A stretch of 64,000 nt of DNA. Source: Diplolepis rosae. Lineage: Eukaryota > Arthropoda > Insecta > Hymenoptera > Diplolepididae. This document shows, piece by piece, positions 41,498-52,559 of this stretch. The stretch is from assembly GCA_030998225.1 (NCBI GenBank), contig JAPYXD010000739.1:434001-498000 (forward strand), given 5' to 3'. The translations under genes and the position numbers were made by a program. The notes under the pieces are model-generated. The model was given only the letters and a program-made list of their open reading frames with translations. It had not been told where the DNA came from and did no database searches. How positions within the stretch are numbered: position 1 is the stretch's first letter; each line of letters starts with the position of its first letter.

Positions 41498-42175
41498 TTA
41501 GACTTGGTTGTTTAAAAGAGGGAGATAAAAAACTGATAGATTTTCTGTATCAGTCCTTTGATTTACAGAATGTGAGGTACTGGCTATGTGGGCCATTTCT
41601 AGAATCATGCGTTTTTTGTAGTTATCCGACCTGTCTAATATTGTGACTTCATCAAAATTAAATTTGTGATCTTGGTGCCATGCGTGTTTTGTTAAGGCAG
41701 TCCATTTTTCTGGAGGGTTGTAGACATCTTTCTTATGCTCATGGATTCTGGTTTTTAAGGGGCGTTTGGTCGTGCCTATATAAGTAGCTTTACAATCAGT
41801 GCAAGGTATGTTGTAGACGACATCAGCGGCATCAAGCAACGGGATCGGGTCCTTGGCTGATTTGAAAAGGTGTGATAGGTCGTTGATATTACGGGGAGCA
41901 ATTTTTATATTAAATGGTTTTAGGATACCCGAAATTTTTTTCAGTGAGTCCTTGTACGTAAGGTAATGGGTGCTGGAGTGTGTGTCTGTGATTGTGTCGC
42001 TCTTGGGTAGTTTTCGTATGTGTGCGTTTGTAACAGAGGCTTTTTTGGATAGGTAATTTAATCTTTTTTTGATCGTTGAATTGATGATTTTTCGTGGGTA
42101 ATTATTTTTAATCAAAGTCATTTTAATTTTTTGAATGTTTTTTGTGTGAAAGCTTTTGTGTGCTAGAGCCTCTGT
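41498..42175 (-). pseudogene. Penelope-like ORF, C-terminal GIY-YIG endonuclease part
   Basis: The frame continues the RT ORF after a 1-base insertion near 42169. The endonuclease has YNIPCTDCKATYIGTTKRPL, KTRIHEHKKD and a downstream glutamate in LEMAHI, matching the GIY-YIG core (Y, G, R, H, E). In these elements it nicks the target. It ends at the stop codon at 41498. Apart from the frameshift the domain looks intact. Confidence 0.85.
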
Positions 42176-43550
42176 CGACTAAATTGTTAATTATGTTGAT
42201 TTTGTATTTGAGTGGGTGATGTGAATGAAAGTTAAGAAGGTGGCCGGACCATGTTGGTTTCTGGTACCAGTTAGTTTTTATGTTTTCTCCGTCTCTAATA
42301 ACGAGAACATCAAGAAAACAGATTTTGTTTTCCGATTCTTCTTCTATTGTGAATTGTATTTTATGGTTATGGCTGTTGAATGTATTTTTTATTGTGTCGA
42401 TTTCGTTGACTGGTACCGCTGTTAATATGTCGTCCACATATCTGAAATAAAATGGTAGTTGAAATGGAAGAGAATCTATGCATTTTTTCTCGAGGTCGTC
42501 CATGACGATATCGGCAGCAATAGGAGAAAGTGGGGAATCCATGGGAAAACCAGATTTTTGTTTGAAGAAGATGCCTTGGAAATTGAATGCTGAGTTTGTG
42601 GAACATGTTCTGATACCTTTTTCAAATTGGTACCAGGGCACTTTAACGTGAGGTTGAATTTGGGACCACCTGGCCTTGATACCTTTCATAGCAAGACCAA
42701 TTTGAACGTTGGTGAAGAGTGAAACTGCATCCAATGAAATGATTTTGTAACCAGATGGAATTTTGGTGTTTTTGACTTTTTCAATGAAGTCAAAGCTGTT
42801 TTTAATTCGTGACATAGGAGGAGTTATGTTCTTTGAAATAATGTTATTGTAAAAAGATGCTAGATTATAGGTAGGGCTGCCACAGAAAGAGACGATGGGT
42901 CTGAGTGGGTTGTTAGGCTTGTGAATTTTAGGTAAGCCATAAAATCTTGCTGGTAGGGGGTTGCTCGACTTCAATAAATTGGACATGCTTTCAGTGATAT
43001 AATTTCTATTCTTCCACAGCTTTACAAGATCGTTGACTTTTTTGTGGGTTGTGTTCGTTGGGTCTCTTTTAAGGGGTTCGTATGTATTTTTATCTGATAA
43101 CATGAGCTGGACGTCATCAATATATTTGTTTTTTTCTATAGCTACGGTTGTGTTACTTTTATCCGCCTTTGTGATCAATATGTTTGGATTATTTTTCAGG
43201 AAAGTGTTTGTTAATTGTGAATTTTGAATAATTTGTTTTTGGAAGTCATTTATAGGGTTTCTTATTTGATGTGAATAGGTGTTGATGCAGTTAACAAGTT
43301 TCAGTCTTGCTTCATTTCTGTCTCCCTCATTAATTTTGTGGATATTGGATTCAATCACTAATTTGACTGACACGCAGTTTCCGCCTGCAGTGGCAAATAC
43401 TCTTAGCCTGGGTAAAAATTTTGTTATCCCCTTTCGCCATAAAACAATTCCCACAAAACACATAATCGCCGATTTTGAATCCAATATCCACAAAATTAAT
43501 GAGGGAGACAGAAATGAAGCAAGACTGAAACTTGTTAACTGCATCAACAC
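42123..43550 (-). pseudogene. Penelope-like reverse transcriptase
   Basis: RT blocks include ITKADKSNTTVAIEK, PARFYGLPKIHKPNNPLRPI, YKIISLDAVSLFTNV, GFPMDSPLSPIAADIVM and the catalytic FRYVDDIL. These are the Penelope-type (telomerase-like) blocks; the SPLSP motif is preceded by D instead of the usual G. The first ~65 codons, above about 43355, are not native: they are antisense reading of the inverted partner copy, so the true N terminus is missing from this strand. A 1-base insertion near 42169 throws the frame off before the endonuclease. The native N-terminal segment is seen on the plus strand at about 43386-43562. Confidence 0.9.
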
Positions 43551-43562
43551 CTATCAAATAAG
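43386..43562 (+). pseudogene. Penelope-like ORF, N-terminal fragment of the inverted partner
   Basis: The plus strand encodes FPPAVANTLSLGKNFVIPF and ESNIHKINEGDRNEARLKL. The latter also occurs on the minus strand in the RT ORF, which shows that the two copies overlap at the inversion junction. Stops follow at once, because the middle of this copy is deleted. Confidence 0.75.
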
Positions 43563-44181
43563 CATCAAATAAGCAGCCTCATTGTCTATACCCACGATTG
43601 AGAAAAACCTTTTGTATAACACTACGGACTCTAAGTCATCGCAAAAAAACTGTCAATTTTTTCAATTCCTTTTGCTAAAAAAGTATCACAGGAGACAAAA
43701 TTCCAAGGAAAATATGCCAAAGAAAAAATGTTAAATTAAATTTTTTTACACATTTCACTTCATACCAAAAGAGATTTGGCTGTTTTGTATATTTTTAAGA
43801 AAGAATGTTAAGAAATTGTATATCTACATATTTAAGCAGGATTTGGCAGTTTTAACGTTGAAGAATGTTCATTTTTTAAAAAAGGTATTTTATCCTGTGA
43901 CAGTCTTGCCCTCAACTAGCCATGAAAGATAGATATAATCACTGATATATTTCAATACTTAGCTTCAAATAAAGAAAAGTCAATGTTGTGTATAATATTG
44001 CATATATGTAGTATGTATATAATATTGTATATATATAATATATGTATATGTATATATATGTATGTGTTTATGTGGGTATATGTGCATATGTATTGCATTA
44101 AAAATATTTTTATACTTAGACACTTACAAGAAATCCTATGTTAGCAAACCTTTTTCTTTCTGTATTTTTTAGATTTAAATA

Positions 44182-44223
44182 AATCACTGATGAGGGCTCC
44201 GATTAGAGCCGAAACGTCTGATT
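44182..44223 (+). ncRNA. Hammerhead ribozyme, Penelope-type (right arm)
   Basis: The core CTGATGA at 44187-44193 is followed by stem II GGCTC (44195-44199)/GAGCC (44206-44210) with loop CGATTA, GAAAC at 44211-44215 and the GTC site at 44216-44218. Stem I is AATCA (44182-44186) with TGATT (44219-44223). One G of stem II is unpaired. Stem III reduces to self-complementary ACGT, so cleavage may need a dimer. Confidence 0.85.
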
Positions 44224-44334
44224 ATGTAAAACTCTGAGTTTTTATCAACCTTGGACCCTAAAGCCAATTACCAACATCAACATATATCTTCAATTATTAA
44301 TTAAGGGTCAATGTAAGTCCAGAATATGAATATT

Positions 44335-44500
44335 TTACTTTATATTCGATATATGTATAAATTGGCTTTAGAGTCCAGAAATAATGAAAACTCAGTTCTT
44401 ACATTCTTTCAAACGTTTCGACTCAGGTGGGAGTCCTCATCAGTGAGAATTTATTTCTATAAAAAATACAAAGGAGGAATCTTGAAAATTGCCCGTGTGA
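44335..44500 (-). mobile_element. Penelope-like terminal fragment, diverged
   Basis: TTGGCTTTAGAGTCCAG, GAAAACTCAG and a hammerhead motif parallel the ends of the 39990-44295 pair, with many substitutions. It is a remnant of another copy. Confidence 0.7.
44405..44452 (-). ncRNA. Hammerhead ribozyme, third copy with covarying stem II
   Basis: The minus strand reads CTGATGAGGACTC, loop CCACCT, GAGTCGAAAC, then GTT. Stem II is GACTC/GAGTC, so one G-C pair of the other copies is replaced by A-T. Stem I is weaker and bulged (TTCT and CA with TG and AGAA). Confidence 0.75.
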
Positions 44501-44502
44501 CA

Positions 44503-44735
44503 GTATATATTTTACGAAGTTTAATGTGTTTTTTTTTTTTATTTTGTATTAATTGATTTATGGAAAATGTGTATTTTATGTCCTAGAATCATTTTAGGAA
44601 CATTTTTTCATTTCATATTTTTCAGAAACTTAATTATTTAAATTTTTAAAAATAAATGTCTATTAGTATAATGCTTTTGTAGAGCGCGCCGCGTGCAGCG
44701 CCGCTCTGGTGAGAAAACTTCGCACATAGAAACTA
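44503..44735. repeat. Repeat R, copy C, left part
   Basis: Matches 17837-18065, including AGTTTAATGTGTT and GTGCAGCGCCGCTCTGGTGA. It resumes at 45412 after a MITE but lacks about 650 bp of the full repeat. Confidence 0.85.
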
Positions 44736-45411
44736 TTGGGATCGGACATGGAGGTGTGGCTTTTCAAAGTTGCGTGGGCCACATGGTCCAATATGGCCGA
44801 AACTAAGTGTCGAGATGCATTGTTTACATATGTGATTCTGTTTATTTTCATATTTAACAATGATTTTAACGATTGAAGAAATTTGCCAATAGGCCGAAAT
44901 CAATCCGGGATAAAAAAAATGTTATCGGGGAGAGAATGTGTGAAAGAAATGATTATTTTAATTGAAAGATGAAAATTGTTTAGGTCAATGTAGAATATTA
45001 CTTACCAGGAAATAGAAAATCTTCTGTGGTAAAATGACGCGAACACACCCTTAAATGGGATTTCATGTCTTTTCTTTTTGTGGCTTTCTACCATGCAACC
45101 AACACGTCGGTTTTTTCGAAAATGCTTAATTAATTGTCGATTTTGAAAAAATTCCGACTGTAGGACGGAAGAAATAGTAGCTCAAATCTGCATTTTCCGG
45201 TGACTTAGACCTTAGACTTACAACTGTTCACTGCACATACGAAGACGCATTTATTTTTCTAATTAGATGTCAGTTTCAAGCTTTCCATCTTTCGGATATA
45301 TTTATTAAATGATTTTCTCAATTATTTATCTATCCTTATAATGTAACACGACACTTGAGAAAACTTCCGCTTCTCAGCACCAGGTGTCGTGTTTCCAATG
45401 TCCGATCCCAA
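44736..45411. mobile_element. MITE X, TA-flanked, 676 bp
   Basis: Perfect 14-bp terminal inverted repeats, TTGGGATCGGACAT and ATGTCCGATCCCAA. TA duplication at 44734-44735 and 45412-45413. A partial second copy in opposite orientation ends at 51718. TA duplication suggests Tc1/mariner-type mobilisation, though the termini are not those of either mariner here. Confidence 0.85.
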
Positions 45412-45680
45412 TAGCACAAACATTAAATACAGATCAATGTACTTCACATTACAGATTTATAAAATAATTAAACATACTGACCGTGCTAGGGCAAAAGAAG
45501 TGACGTTTCTCCAGTCTGTCTTCTTTTTCTTTTTTTTTTCTTTCCAACATAGCGCGTGGATGCGCAACCATCAGTAAAAAAAATAGACCATATTATCTTG
45601 CACACACTTGTTTATTAATATATTTAAAACTTCTCGCACATGTATGGCAATGACTGGTAATTTTTGTTTGTACAAATCAC
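45412..45680. repeat. Repeat R, copy C, right part
   Basis: Matches 18713-18985 and stops exactly where P-like transposase coding sequence begins at 45681. Confidence 0.85.
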
Positions 45681-47376
45681 TTTGAAGGCTGCGAAGCAAC
45701 TGTAAATTTTACCTTAACAATTGATAGTATGTTTGACGCTATGAATAGGAAAACTCCCAATCAAGGACTCACTCCAAATAACAAAGACTATAAGGTATAG
45801 TATTCGGTCTTGCAATGAAAAAAAATTGTTTGAAACTTTTTTCAATTTTCTTGGTGTAAAACATTTGCTGAACTTACTTTGATTATTATGGCAGGTTATA
45901 CAGGCTTCTATAGACTGGTTGAATAAAAGGGAAAAGAATTTTCGAGAAAAGAAAATATCTGAAGATGAGTTTCTAACAGAGGCCACAGCTGAAAATTTAA
46001 GACTTTCTCTCCATTCTACCTTAGGTCTTTGTGATTACATGATAGAAAATTATGACTTCAAGTATTTATTGACTGGCAGAGTAAATCAGGACAATTTGGA
46101 AGTGGGTAACTTGTCAACACATAAAATAATAATTCGTTACGATTAGATTTTTTTAAGTTCACTACGAACTTTTTACGTGATCAATTATTTTTAATTGATC
46201 CCATCATTTATACTAATATCTACAGAAGTTCTTTGGAACTGCACGGCAAGCTGCTGGTTGTAATGATCATCCATCGTGTTCTACTTTCCTATCGCTATAT
46301 AAGATACTATCAGTATACAGTATTTTAAAACCTCCTATGTATGGAAATTGCTCGGTGACAAACGAAAACAGTCCAAAAAATCTAATTACCTTGGCTGATT
46401 TGAAAGCGTTACGTGATAAAGACTCACTTGATTATACAGCTCAAGTTGAATCTATAAAAAGAAAATTAGATGAAGTTATAATTAAAGAAGATTGGGACAT
46501 TGACGACATTTTGGAAGATCACGACTACTCAAAACCTGAAACCATCAATTGCGTAGTATATTATGCAATAGGTCTAATTTTTTTAAACAATGAACATTTT
46601 TATCATGCTTAAACTGTTATGTGTCACAAAAGTTTTATTATGCTTCGAAAATTTAACGCTTTGAAAATAATGTAATTACTAATATTTAGAGTCAAATGTG
46701 ACTAACATGAACGGAACTATAACTAAAATAACCTAGCTCTTACATAAATATTGTTTATGTACATATTAAGCTTTTTGTTAAGTCTGCCCTCTTAGTCTTA
46801 CTGCAACAGTAGTTAATTTATAGCAAATTAAATGTTTCAGTAAAGTATAGCCCAGTATAGCCTATTCATCATCTTCCACGAACATTTGAGGTAAAATTTG
46901 TTATGTAGTTTATGTTAATGTTTACAATGTATAAACATTTTTATGTCCGCCAATACAATTGAGGATATATCCCAAATTGTAATTTTCAATATTAATGCTC
47001 TTATATCTATTGTTTTATAGGATATTTATGTAGACAGATTTTGAAAAAATACAGTGGCTGTGAAACATGTCGCAACGCATTAACGACTACGAGTTCAACG
47101 AAATCCATCGCTAAATTGGTCAATATTAAATCAAAATCAAATTTCAAATTTTTTGATCTTATTAGTTTCACAGAACATTGCTTTGCTAAGCACGTCACAT
47201 CTGTACATGTGTTTGACTTTGTTATGGAAGAAGTTTTTTCATCTTATAAATTCACTTTTCCTTGCTTAGAACATCCCGCCCAATGTTTACACTTTTATCC
47301 CCGTAAATCAAAGTTTTTTTTTATTTTTGACTTGTTAATTGTCAATACATATAATGCTTATTTAAACAAAGTATAG
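45681..47376 (+). pseudogene. P-element/THAP9-like transposase, spliceable C-terminal portion
   Basis: Four exons can be read: 45681-45794, 45895-46101, 46226-46571 and 47021-47376, each with GT/AG borders and phases that join. Exon 1 has IDSMFDAMNRKTP. Exon 2 has EATAENLRLSLHSTLGL and the family hallmark LLTGRVNQDNLE. Exon 3 opens KFFGTARQAAGCNDHPSC. Exon 4 has YSGCETCRNAL. Together they give about 340 codons without an internal stop, to TAG at 47376. This is the distal part of the catalytic region and the C terminus of a cut-and-paste P-type transposase. The 5' half is missing, cut off by repeat R copy C. It is a different lineage from the P-like copies at 15.3-17.8 and 61-62.5 kb. One donor (GTGGGT) and one other (GTCTAA) are weak. 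Confidence 0.75.
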
Positions 47377-47751
47377 TCTTGTGATGTTTAATCAAATAAA
47401 AAATTTTATAGAAGCGAAAAAATTAAAGTGTTGATTTTCAAATTTGAGCGCCGTGCTCCAACCTTACTTCTAGATTGCAGCGCTCGGTGCGGCGGTTTAT
47501 GGAAGCTCACGTTTTGGCCTCGAAATGTGAACGCCCCCCACTACCGAAGTGTCCAGACCTGTGTATACGACCGTGGCATGGAGGAAGCGAGGAGAATAGG
47601 CACCGTGCGAAGTCATGGTAGGGAGAGTTAAATCGACGCCAGCGCACGCAGTGGATAATTTAGGCGTTAAAGGAGGCTGTTTTATATTTCCGAGCAATCA
47701 AAATACATGTGCAAATCTAAATTTTGTTTTAATTTAAAAAATATAGCTGAA

Positions 47752-47973
47752 ATGAGCCACCGAAGTTGTTGTGTTGTGAATTGTAAAAATACAAGCAGCA
47801 AAAGTGAGTGTAAATTTTATAAATTTCCAACGTCTAAATGGAAAATAAATCAAAGGAATAAGTGGGTAGCTGCAGTAAGAAGGCAAAAGTTATTATTTCT
47901 ACGGAACTCTTGGACATCTCGTACATGTTCTGATAGAACAAGATTTTTACCTTTAATTTTCGTTTGTGTTTGA
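47752..47973 (+). pseudogene. THAP-domain fragment, degenerate
   Basis: The ATG at 47752 opens MSHRSCCVVNCKNTSSKSE, then FYKFPTSKW and RNKWVAAVRR. This is the C-x4-C, FP and W pattern of a THAP DNA-binding domain. The later C-x2-H ligand region (RTCSDR) is disrupted, probably by a frameshift. It lies 375 bp after the P-like C terminus but in the wrong order to be its N terminus, so it belongs to another truncated copy. Confidence 0.65.
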
Positions 47974-48149
47974 AATTCTATTGTATGTTTAATTGATTGA
48001 AAACTTGTTTTAATAATTATATCCATGATGAATTTGAATCTGAAAATAAACAATTAATATTTATTCACTCAACAAGTGCCTAAAACTGTCATCATGAAAT
48101 TACAATTTAATTCTTTATTATTTTTCTAGTCTGTTTTGATCTGTCATCA

Positions 48150-48830
48150 ACTTAAAGTAGTCGTCATGCCAAAAAACAGTCTCTGGAAAAAGAAGTTTTT
48201 CTATGATTTCAAGACTGAGAATTATATTATCAACCGTGTCATATGTAAGAAAAGACACTCTTTTTAATGAAAAAATTTAAAAATTACGAAAAATAATATT
48301 TTAATAATGTTTTTTATAATAGGATATTTCTTTACTATCGCTTCTTACCAATTTTTTGAAAATGATTGAAGTTTCTTAAATCATAGCTTATTTTTTCGGG
48401 GGAAATATTCTCTACAACTTAATCGTTTCCAATTTTTGAAAATAAATCAATTATTATCAAATACAGCAATTTGTTTTTAAAAAATTTGTTTTGGAAAATT
48501 GATTTTTAATTATTCCAGCCATTAAAGAATTTATTTTCAAAAATTGGAAACGGTCAACTTGTAGAGAATATTTTCCCAGAAAAAATAAGCAATGATTTAA
48601 GAAACTTCAATCATTTTTTAAAAATTGGTAAGAAGCGATACTAAGGGAAAATCCTATTACAAAAAACATTATTAAAAAATTATTTTTCGTAATTTTTAAA
48701 TTTTTTCATTAAAAAGAGTGTCTTTCCTTACATATGACACGGCTGATGATATAATTTCCAGTCTTGAAATCATAGAAAAACTTCTTTTTCCAGAGACTGA
48801 TTTTTGGCACGACAACTACCTTAACCTTAT
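48150..48830. mobile_element. Foldback element F, copy 2
   Basis: 680-bp palindrome whose outer arms pair GTCGTCATGCCAAAAAACAG with TTTTTGGCACGACAACTACC. The centre (ACAACTTAATCGTTTCC, then GGAAACGGTCAACTTGTAG) matches copies 1 and 3. Mirror-image ORFs are incidental. Confidence 0.8.
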
Positions 48831-48934
48831 ATTTACTGGTTTCTATATCATTTTTATTATGGAAAATACTTACTTTTTACTGCTGATTTCACACAAATAC
48901 TTCACAAGGAAAAGCAATCGAATTTTAAAGTGAA

Positions 48935-51229
48935 TCAAATTGTTTTTTTGTTTGTTTTTTTATTGATAATAAACATTTTTATAACTAAGTCCCATTATAA
49001 TACATTATAAAAGTTCTCGAACAGCCTCCTTTAGTTCACTCATGCTATGGCGCTGCAGTCACGCACGGTGCCTATAAGGAGAAGTAGGACGAGTCGTTCT
49101 TGCGTGCAAGAGCGACGAGGAAGAAAGAAGGACATCGCGCGCCACCACCTTTCCCTGCTCGCTTCTCACGAACGGGAGGTGCTTGTGTAGTTGTGACTGC
49201 GTCGGTGTCTGATGTGAGCACACTGATTAAGGAACACATTCTCATCACGATATACTCGCGCTCAAGTTTTCAAAAGTAAATAAAAAAATATAGATTTTAG
49301 CAGAAACTGTGTCGAATAAAAATTGTAGACCTCATTAAGGTGAAAAATTTTGCATCCTTAAGTTTATTTCATATTTCACATTTCCTAGGAAAAAATTGAA
49401 TTTTCGATTTTCAATAGAATTTTTTAAATTAAAAAAATATAAATCTCATAAAAAATGTTGTGATTCAAATTTTTTAATATCATTTTTTAATTTTATTTGC
49501 GATGTTTATTTTAACTATAATTACAACTACAATATTTGGTTATAATAACATTATATACAAAAATATGTAAGAAATATGAACATCTTGGATTGTATAATGT
49601 AATGTTGAGTAAATATTTTCAAAATTCATTTAAAGAATGTTTTTATTCAATTTCATCAATCATATTAGTATGAATTTTTATTTAAACTTTGAATGTCGGC
49701 ATTTTTTTTATTACCATTTTGAAATTATTCTTTAGTATAAATTGAAATTTGTATTACAGATCTTATGTTAAATTTATATCATTATTTAATTATAAATTTG
49801 AATTTCGTGAAAAATAATACGTGTTGAATTATAAATGTGAATTGGAATACGATTCCATTTGGAATCATAAAATTTTTATGCCAAAATTAATTTTTTCATC
49901 AAAAATTTAATTTTCTTTATATTTTTGAAAATTATGCAAATAGAATTAAACTTTGATCAAATTGGGACATTTAAACAGTTGTAATTTTAATAATTTCCAA
50001 AAAATTTGGAAAATAATATTGTACTTCAAAGAACAAAATTAAAATCTATTTACGTTTTGAAATATCGATAAGATTTTTTTCAATTTCATTGAAAATTTTT
50101 AGATTTTCTCGCTTTTTATCACAGTTCTATTTTATTATATTCAGGAAATGAACAATAATTATTCCGATTTTTTTTGCAACAGAAAAAAATTCTAGGATTT
50201 TATTAAATGTAAATTTTAATAAATTGAGATTTTTAAGTCTATATAGATTGTTTATGATTACCATAATATTCAATGAAATTCAAGGACGCTTCACAAAATC
50301 ATTGAAAAGAAAGGATGACTGAAAATGGCCCGCTAGCCTTCAAATGTAATCCTTTAATACTTAAAGGATTTCTTTTCAGAGTTAAGAACAATATGTCTTT
50401 TTAAACAATGACATTTTTAACAAAAATTTATATAAAAACTTTCAATTTTGAAATGTTTTCTGGTTCTTAATATATTGACCTCATGTTCTGTGTTTTCCTA
50501 AAAAAAACTCCTAAGGTATAATTTCTCCTTTTTCTCTCTTTTTTGATTGATTCTCAAAAAATTGGTGTATGTTTTATTGTATAAATAACCAATTTATTTT
50601 TTAACAAATCGCTTTTATAATAAATAATTTTATGTCCTTATACTATCGAAAGGTTCAATTTAAAAAAAAATCATTCGGACCATTATGATTTTTTCTTTTT
50701 CCGGTAAAACTTCGCCACATACAAGAACAGTTATAATGCAAAGTTGTTCTTTCGAAAAAGATCGAAATTTCAATTTAAATGTTTTACTAAACGAATTGTA
50801 TTTTTCGGTCTGATTTAAAAAAAAATAAATACTAATATTTTTATCCATACTATGCGAGATATGACAAAAATATCAGCAATTTTTTCAGCAATTATTATAA
50901 AATTACTTTTTTTCAAACAAAAGTATTTTTCTAATTATAAATTAATTAGAAACTCTAAATCACACTCAGTATAAGAATAGCAGTTAGCAAAAGAGTGGGG
51001 AGGCAGCTGGCAGCGTGAAAGTGACGAAAACCGAGAATCGACACTTGCAGAACAGTTTTCAGTCCGTGTTCGCGAGCATAGGCGATAGTGGCCACTATAC
51101 ATTGATCGTGTCGTGAGCTTACGCTAGATGGCGCCGAAGTATAATTTCCTATACCTTACCCCGCTGACCACCGCACCGTAGTAACGTAGTTACCTCGAAA
51201 ATCTCTAATGATCACTAAGAAACTAAGAT
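48935..51229. other. AT-rich stretch with two GC-rich islands, no gene recognised
   Basis: No supported ORF. GC-richer, apparently unique patches lie at about 49020-49215 and 50990-51190 (with CTAGATGGCGCC). Their role is unknown; exon or promoter islands cannot be excluded. Confidence 0.45.
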
Positions 51230-51508
51230 GTGCTAAAATGCTAACGGATGGGAATAAACTTCGAGGTTTAATAAAACTATGTAAGTCATTATTATTAAGT
51301 AAGTATTCGAATCGCATTGATAAACTTGCTTTTTGTGATTGCAGTTTTCTGATAAGTGTATCCTTACATACATGGAGTATTATTATTTCAATGTATATAT
51401 TTGTAATTTTGGGACGTTTGAGTGATCATCTCTATTTGTGTTTAGCCTGACAGTACTCTGCGATACACAGTTAAAACTCCATGTATGTGAGGATGTACTC
51501 ATCATTTC
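51230..51508. mobile_element. Foldback element Y, copy 2, truncated
   Basis: Matches 27584-27910 in inverted order, from AATAAACTTCGAGGTTTAAT through GATTGCAGTTTTCTGATAAG to GAGGATGTACTCATCA. It is cut at 51508 by MITE X sequence. Confidence 0.75.
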
Positions 51509-51718
51509 ATTTACACATTCTCTCCGTCGATAACATTTATTTTTCCTGGATTGATTTCGGCCTATTGTCACATTTCTTGAATCGTTAAAATCATTGTTAA
51601 ATATGAAAATAAACAGAATCACATATGTAAACAATGCATCTCGACACTTAGTTTCGGCCATATTGGACCATGTGACCCATGCAACTTTGAAAAGCCACGC
51701 CTCCATGTCCGATCCCAA
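51509..51718. mobile_element. MITE X, copy 2, partial
   Basis: Reverse complement of the first ~215 bp of 44736-45411, ending in ATGTCCGATCCCAA. The other end is missing, so it is a truncated copy abutting foldback Y. Confidence 0.8.
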
Positions 51719-51738
51719 TTGTATTTTCCTCGACTTTG

Positions 51739-52018
51739 CAGTGTGTCCAGATTTGACACGCGAACGTTACGCACACAACGCCAACAGCAGTATGTACGTG
51801 AGAATGGTTGCGCGCGCAGAGTAGTGTGTCTGCTGTTCGCAGTGGTTCTCTGAGTTTTGTCTGGTTGAAAGCTTCTTGTCAAGGAGAGAAAACCAAAGAA
51901 ATCTCAGAGAACCACCGCGAACAGCAGACACACTACGCTGCGCGCGCAACCATTCTCACGTACGTACTGCTGTTGGCGTTGTGTGCGTAACGTTCACGTG
52001 TCAAATCTGGACACACTG
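51739..52018. mobile_element. hAT-type palindromic MITE with 8-bp target duplication
   Basis: Starts CAGTGTGTCCAGATTTGACA and ends with its near-complement CAAATCTGGACACACTG. It is flanked by CGACTTTG at 51731-51738 and 52019-52026. The ~125-bp arms, rich in GCGCGCG, pair around a ~45-bp loop. An 8-bp duplication and CAGTG ends are typical of hAT. Confidence 0.9.
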
Positions 52019-52357
52019 CGACTTTGTGCAAAGGAGGCGCGAAATAAACGCCGAATTCAAAATTACGGCATAAATCATTTAAAAAATTACAATTATTTTC
52101 TATATACTTTGAAAAAGATTGACCTGAAATAAGTATCTAAAAGATTTTGTCAAATTTTAAGATGATTTAAATACTTGAAAAATTATTTTTTAATGAAATT
52201 TAAAGTCAATAAATGCTTAAAGATTCGAAACAAAATATCGATTTCAGCATTTTTTATAAAAGTTGTGTAGAGAATATTTTATAATAAGATATCATTCAAG
52301 ATGAGATACAAGTTTCAAAAATGAAGGTTTTGAACATTTTTATAATAGGTAACATCT

Positions 52358-52532
52358 TGTTATGCGTAATATCGAAGAATGAGGTTTTAAGAATATTGCT
52401 GAGTCGTTTGTTTAGAAAGCTCAGCGGTTATAACTTTATTGGTCGGCCAAGAACTGAGGAGCGGGCCCTGCGCTCTACATTATATAGGCCTCGAGTGCTA
52501 ATAGAAGCGGTATCTTACCGTTAGGCATAACA
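52358..52532 (-). repeat. 3' LTR of the errantivirus-like element
   Basis: 175 bp, pairs with 56506-56680. A polypurine-like AACAGGGAAA precedes it on the minus strand. Confidence 0.9.
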
Positions 52533-52559
52533 TTTCCCTGTTTAGAATGAATTTAGTCC

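Larger units (their letters stand above)
39990..44295 (-). mobile_element. Penelope-like elements, head-to-head inverted pair
   Basis: A minus-strand copy (about 43360 down to 39990) carries reverse transcriptase and a GIY-YIG endonuclease. It faces a plus-strand, internally deleted copy (about 43360-44295) that keeps the N-terminal coding region and the 3' tail. The ~750-bp outer arms, 39990-40775 and 43577-44295, are inverted and nearly identical. Both carry a hammerhead ribozyme. Such complex inverted arrangements with ribozyme-bearing terminal repeats are known for Penelope-like elements. Confidence 0.9.

Noticed and set aside
43356..43550. N-terminal ~65 residues of the Penelope RT ORF
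   Set aside because: They are antisense reading of the inverted partner copy, shown by the same peptides on the plus strand.
46337..46612. A separate 91-codon gene
   Set aside because: It is the middle of exon 3 of the P-like transposase, read past its donor into the intron.
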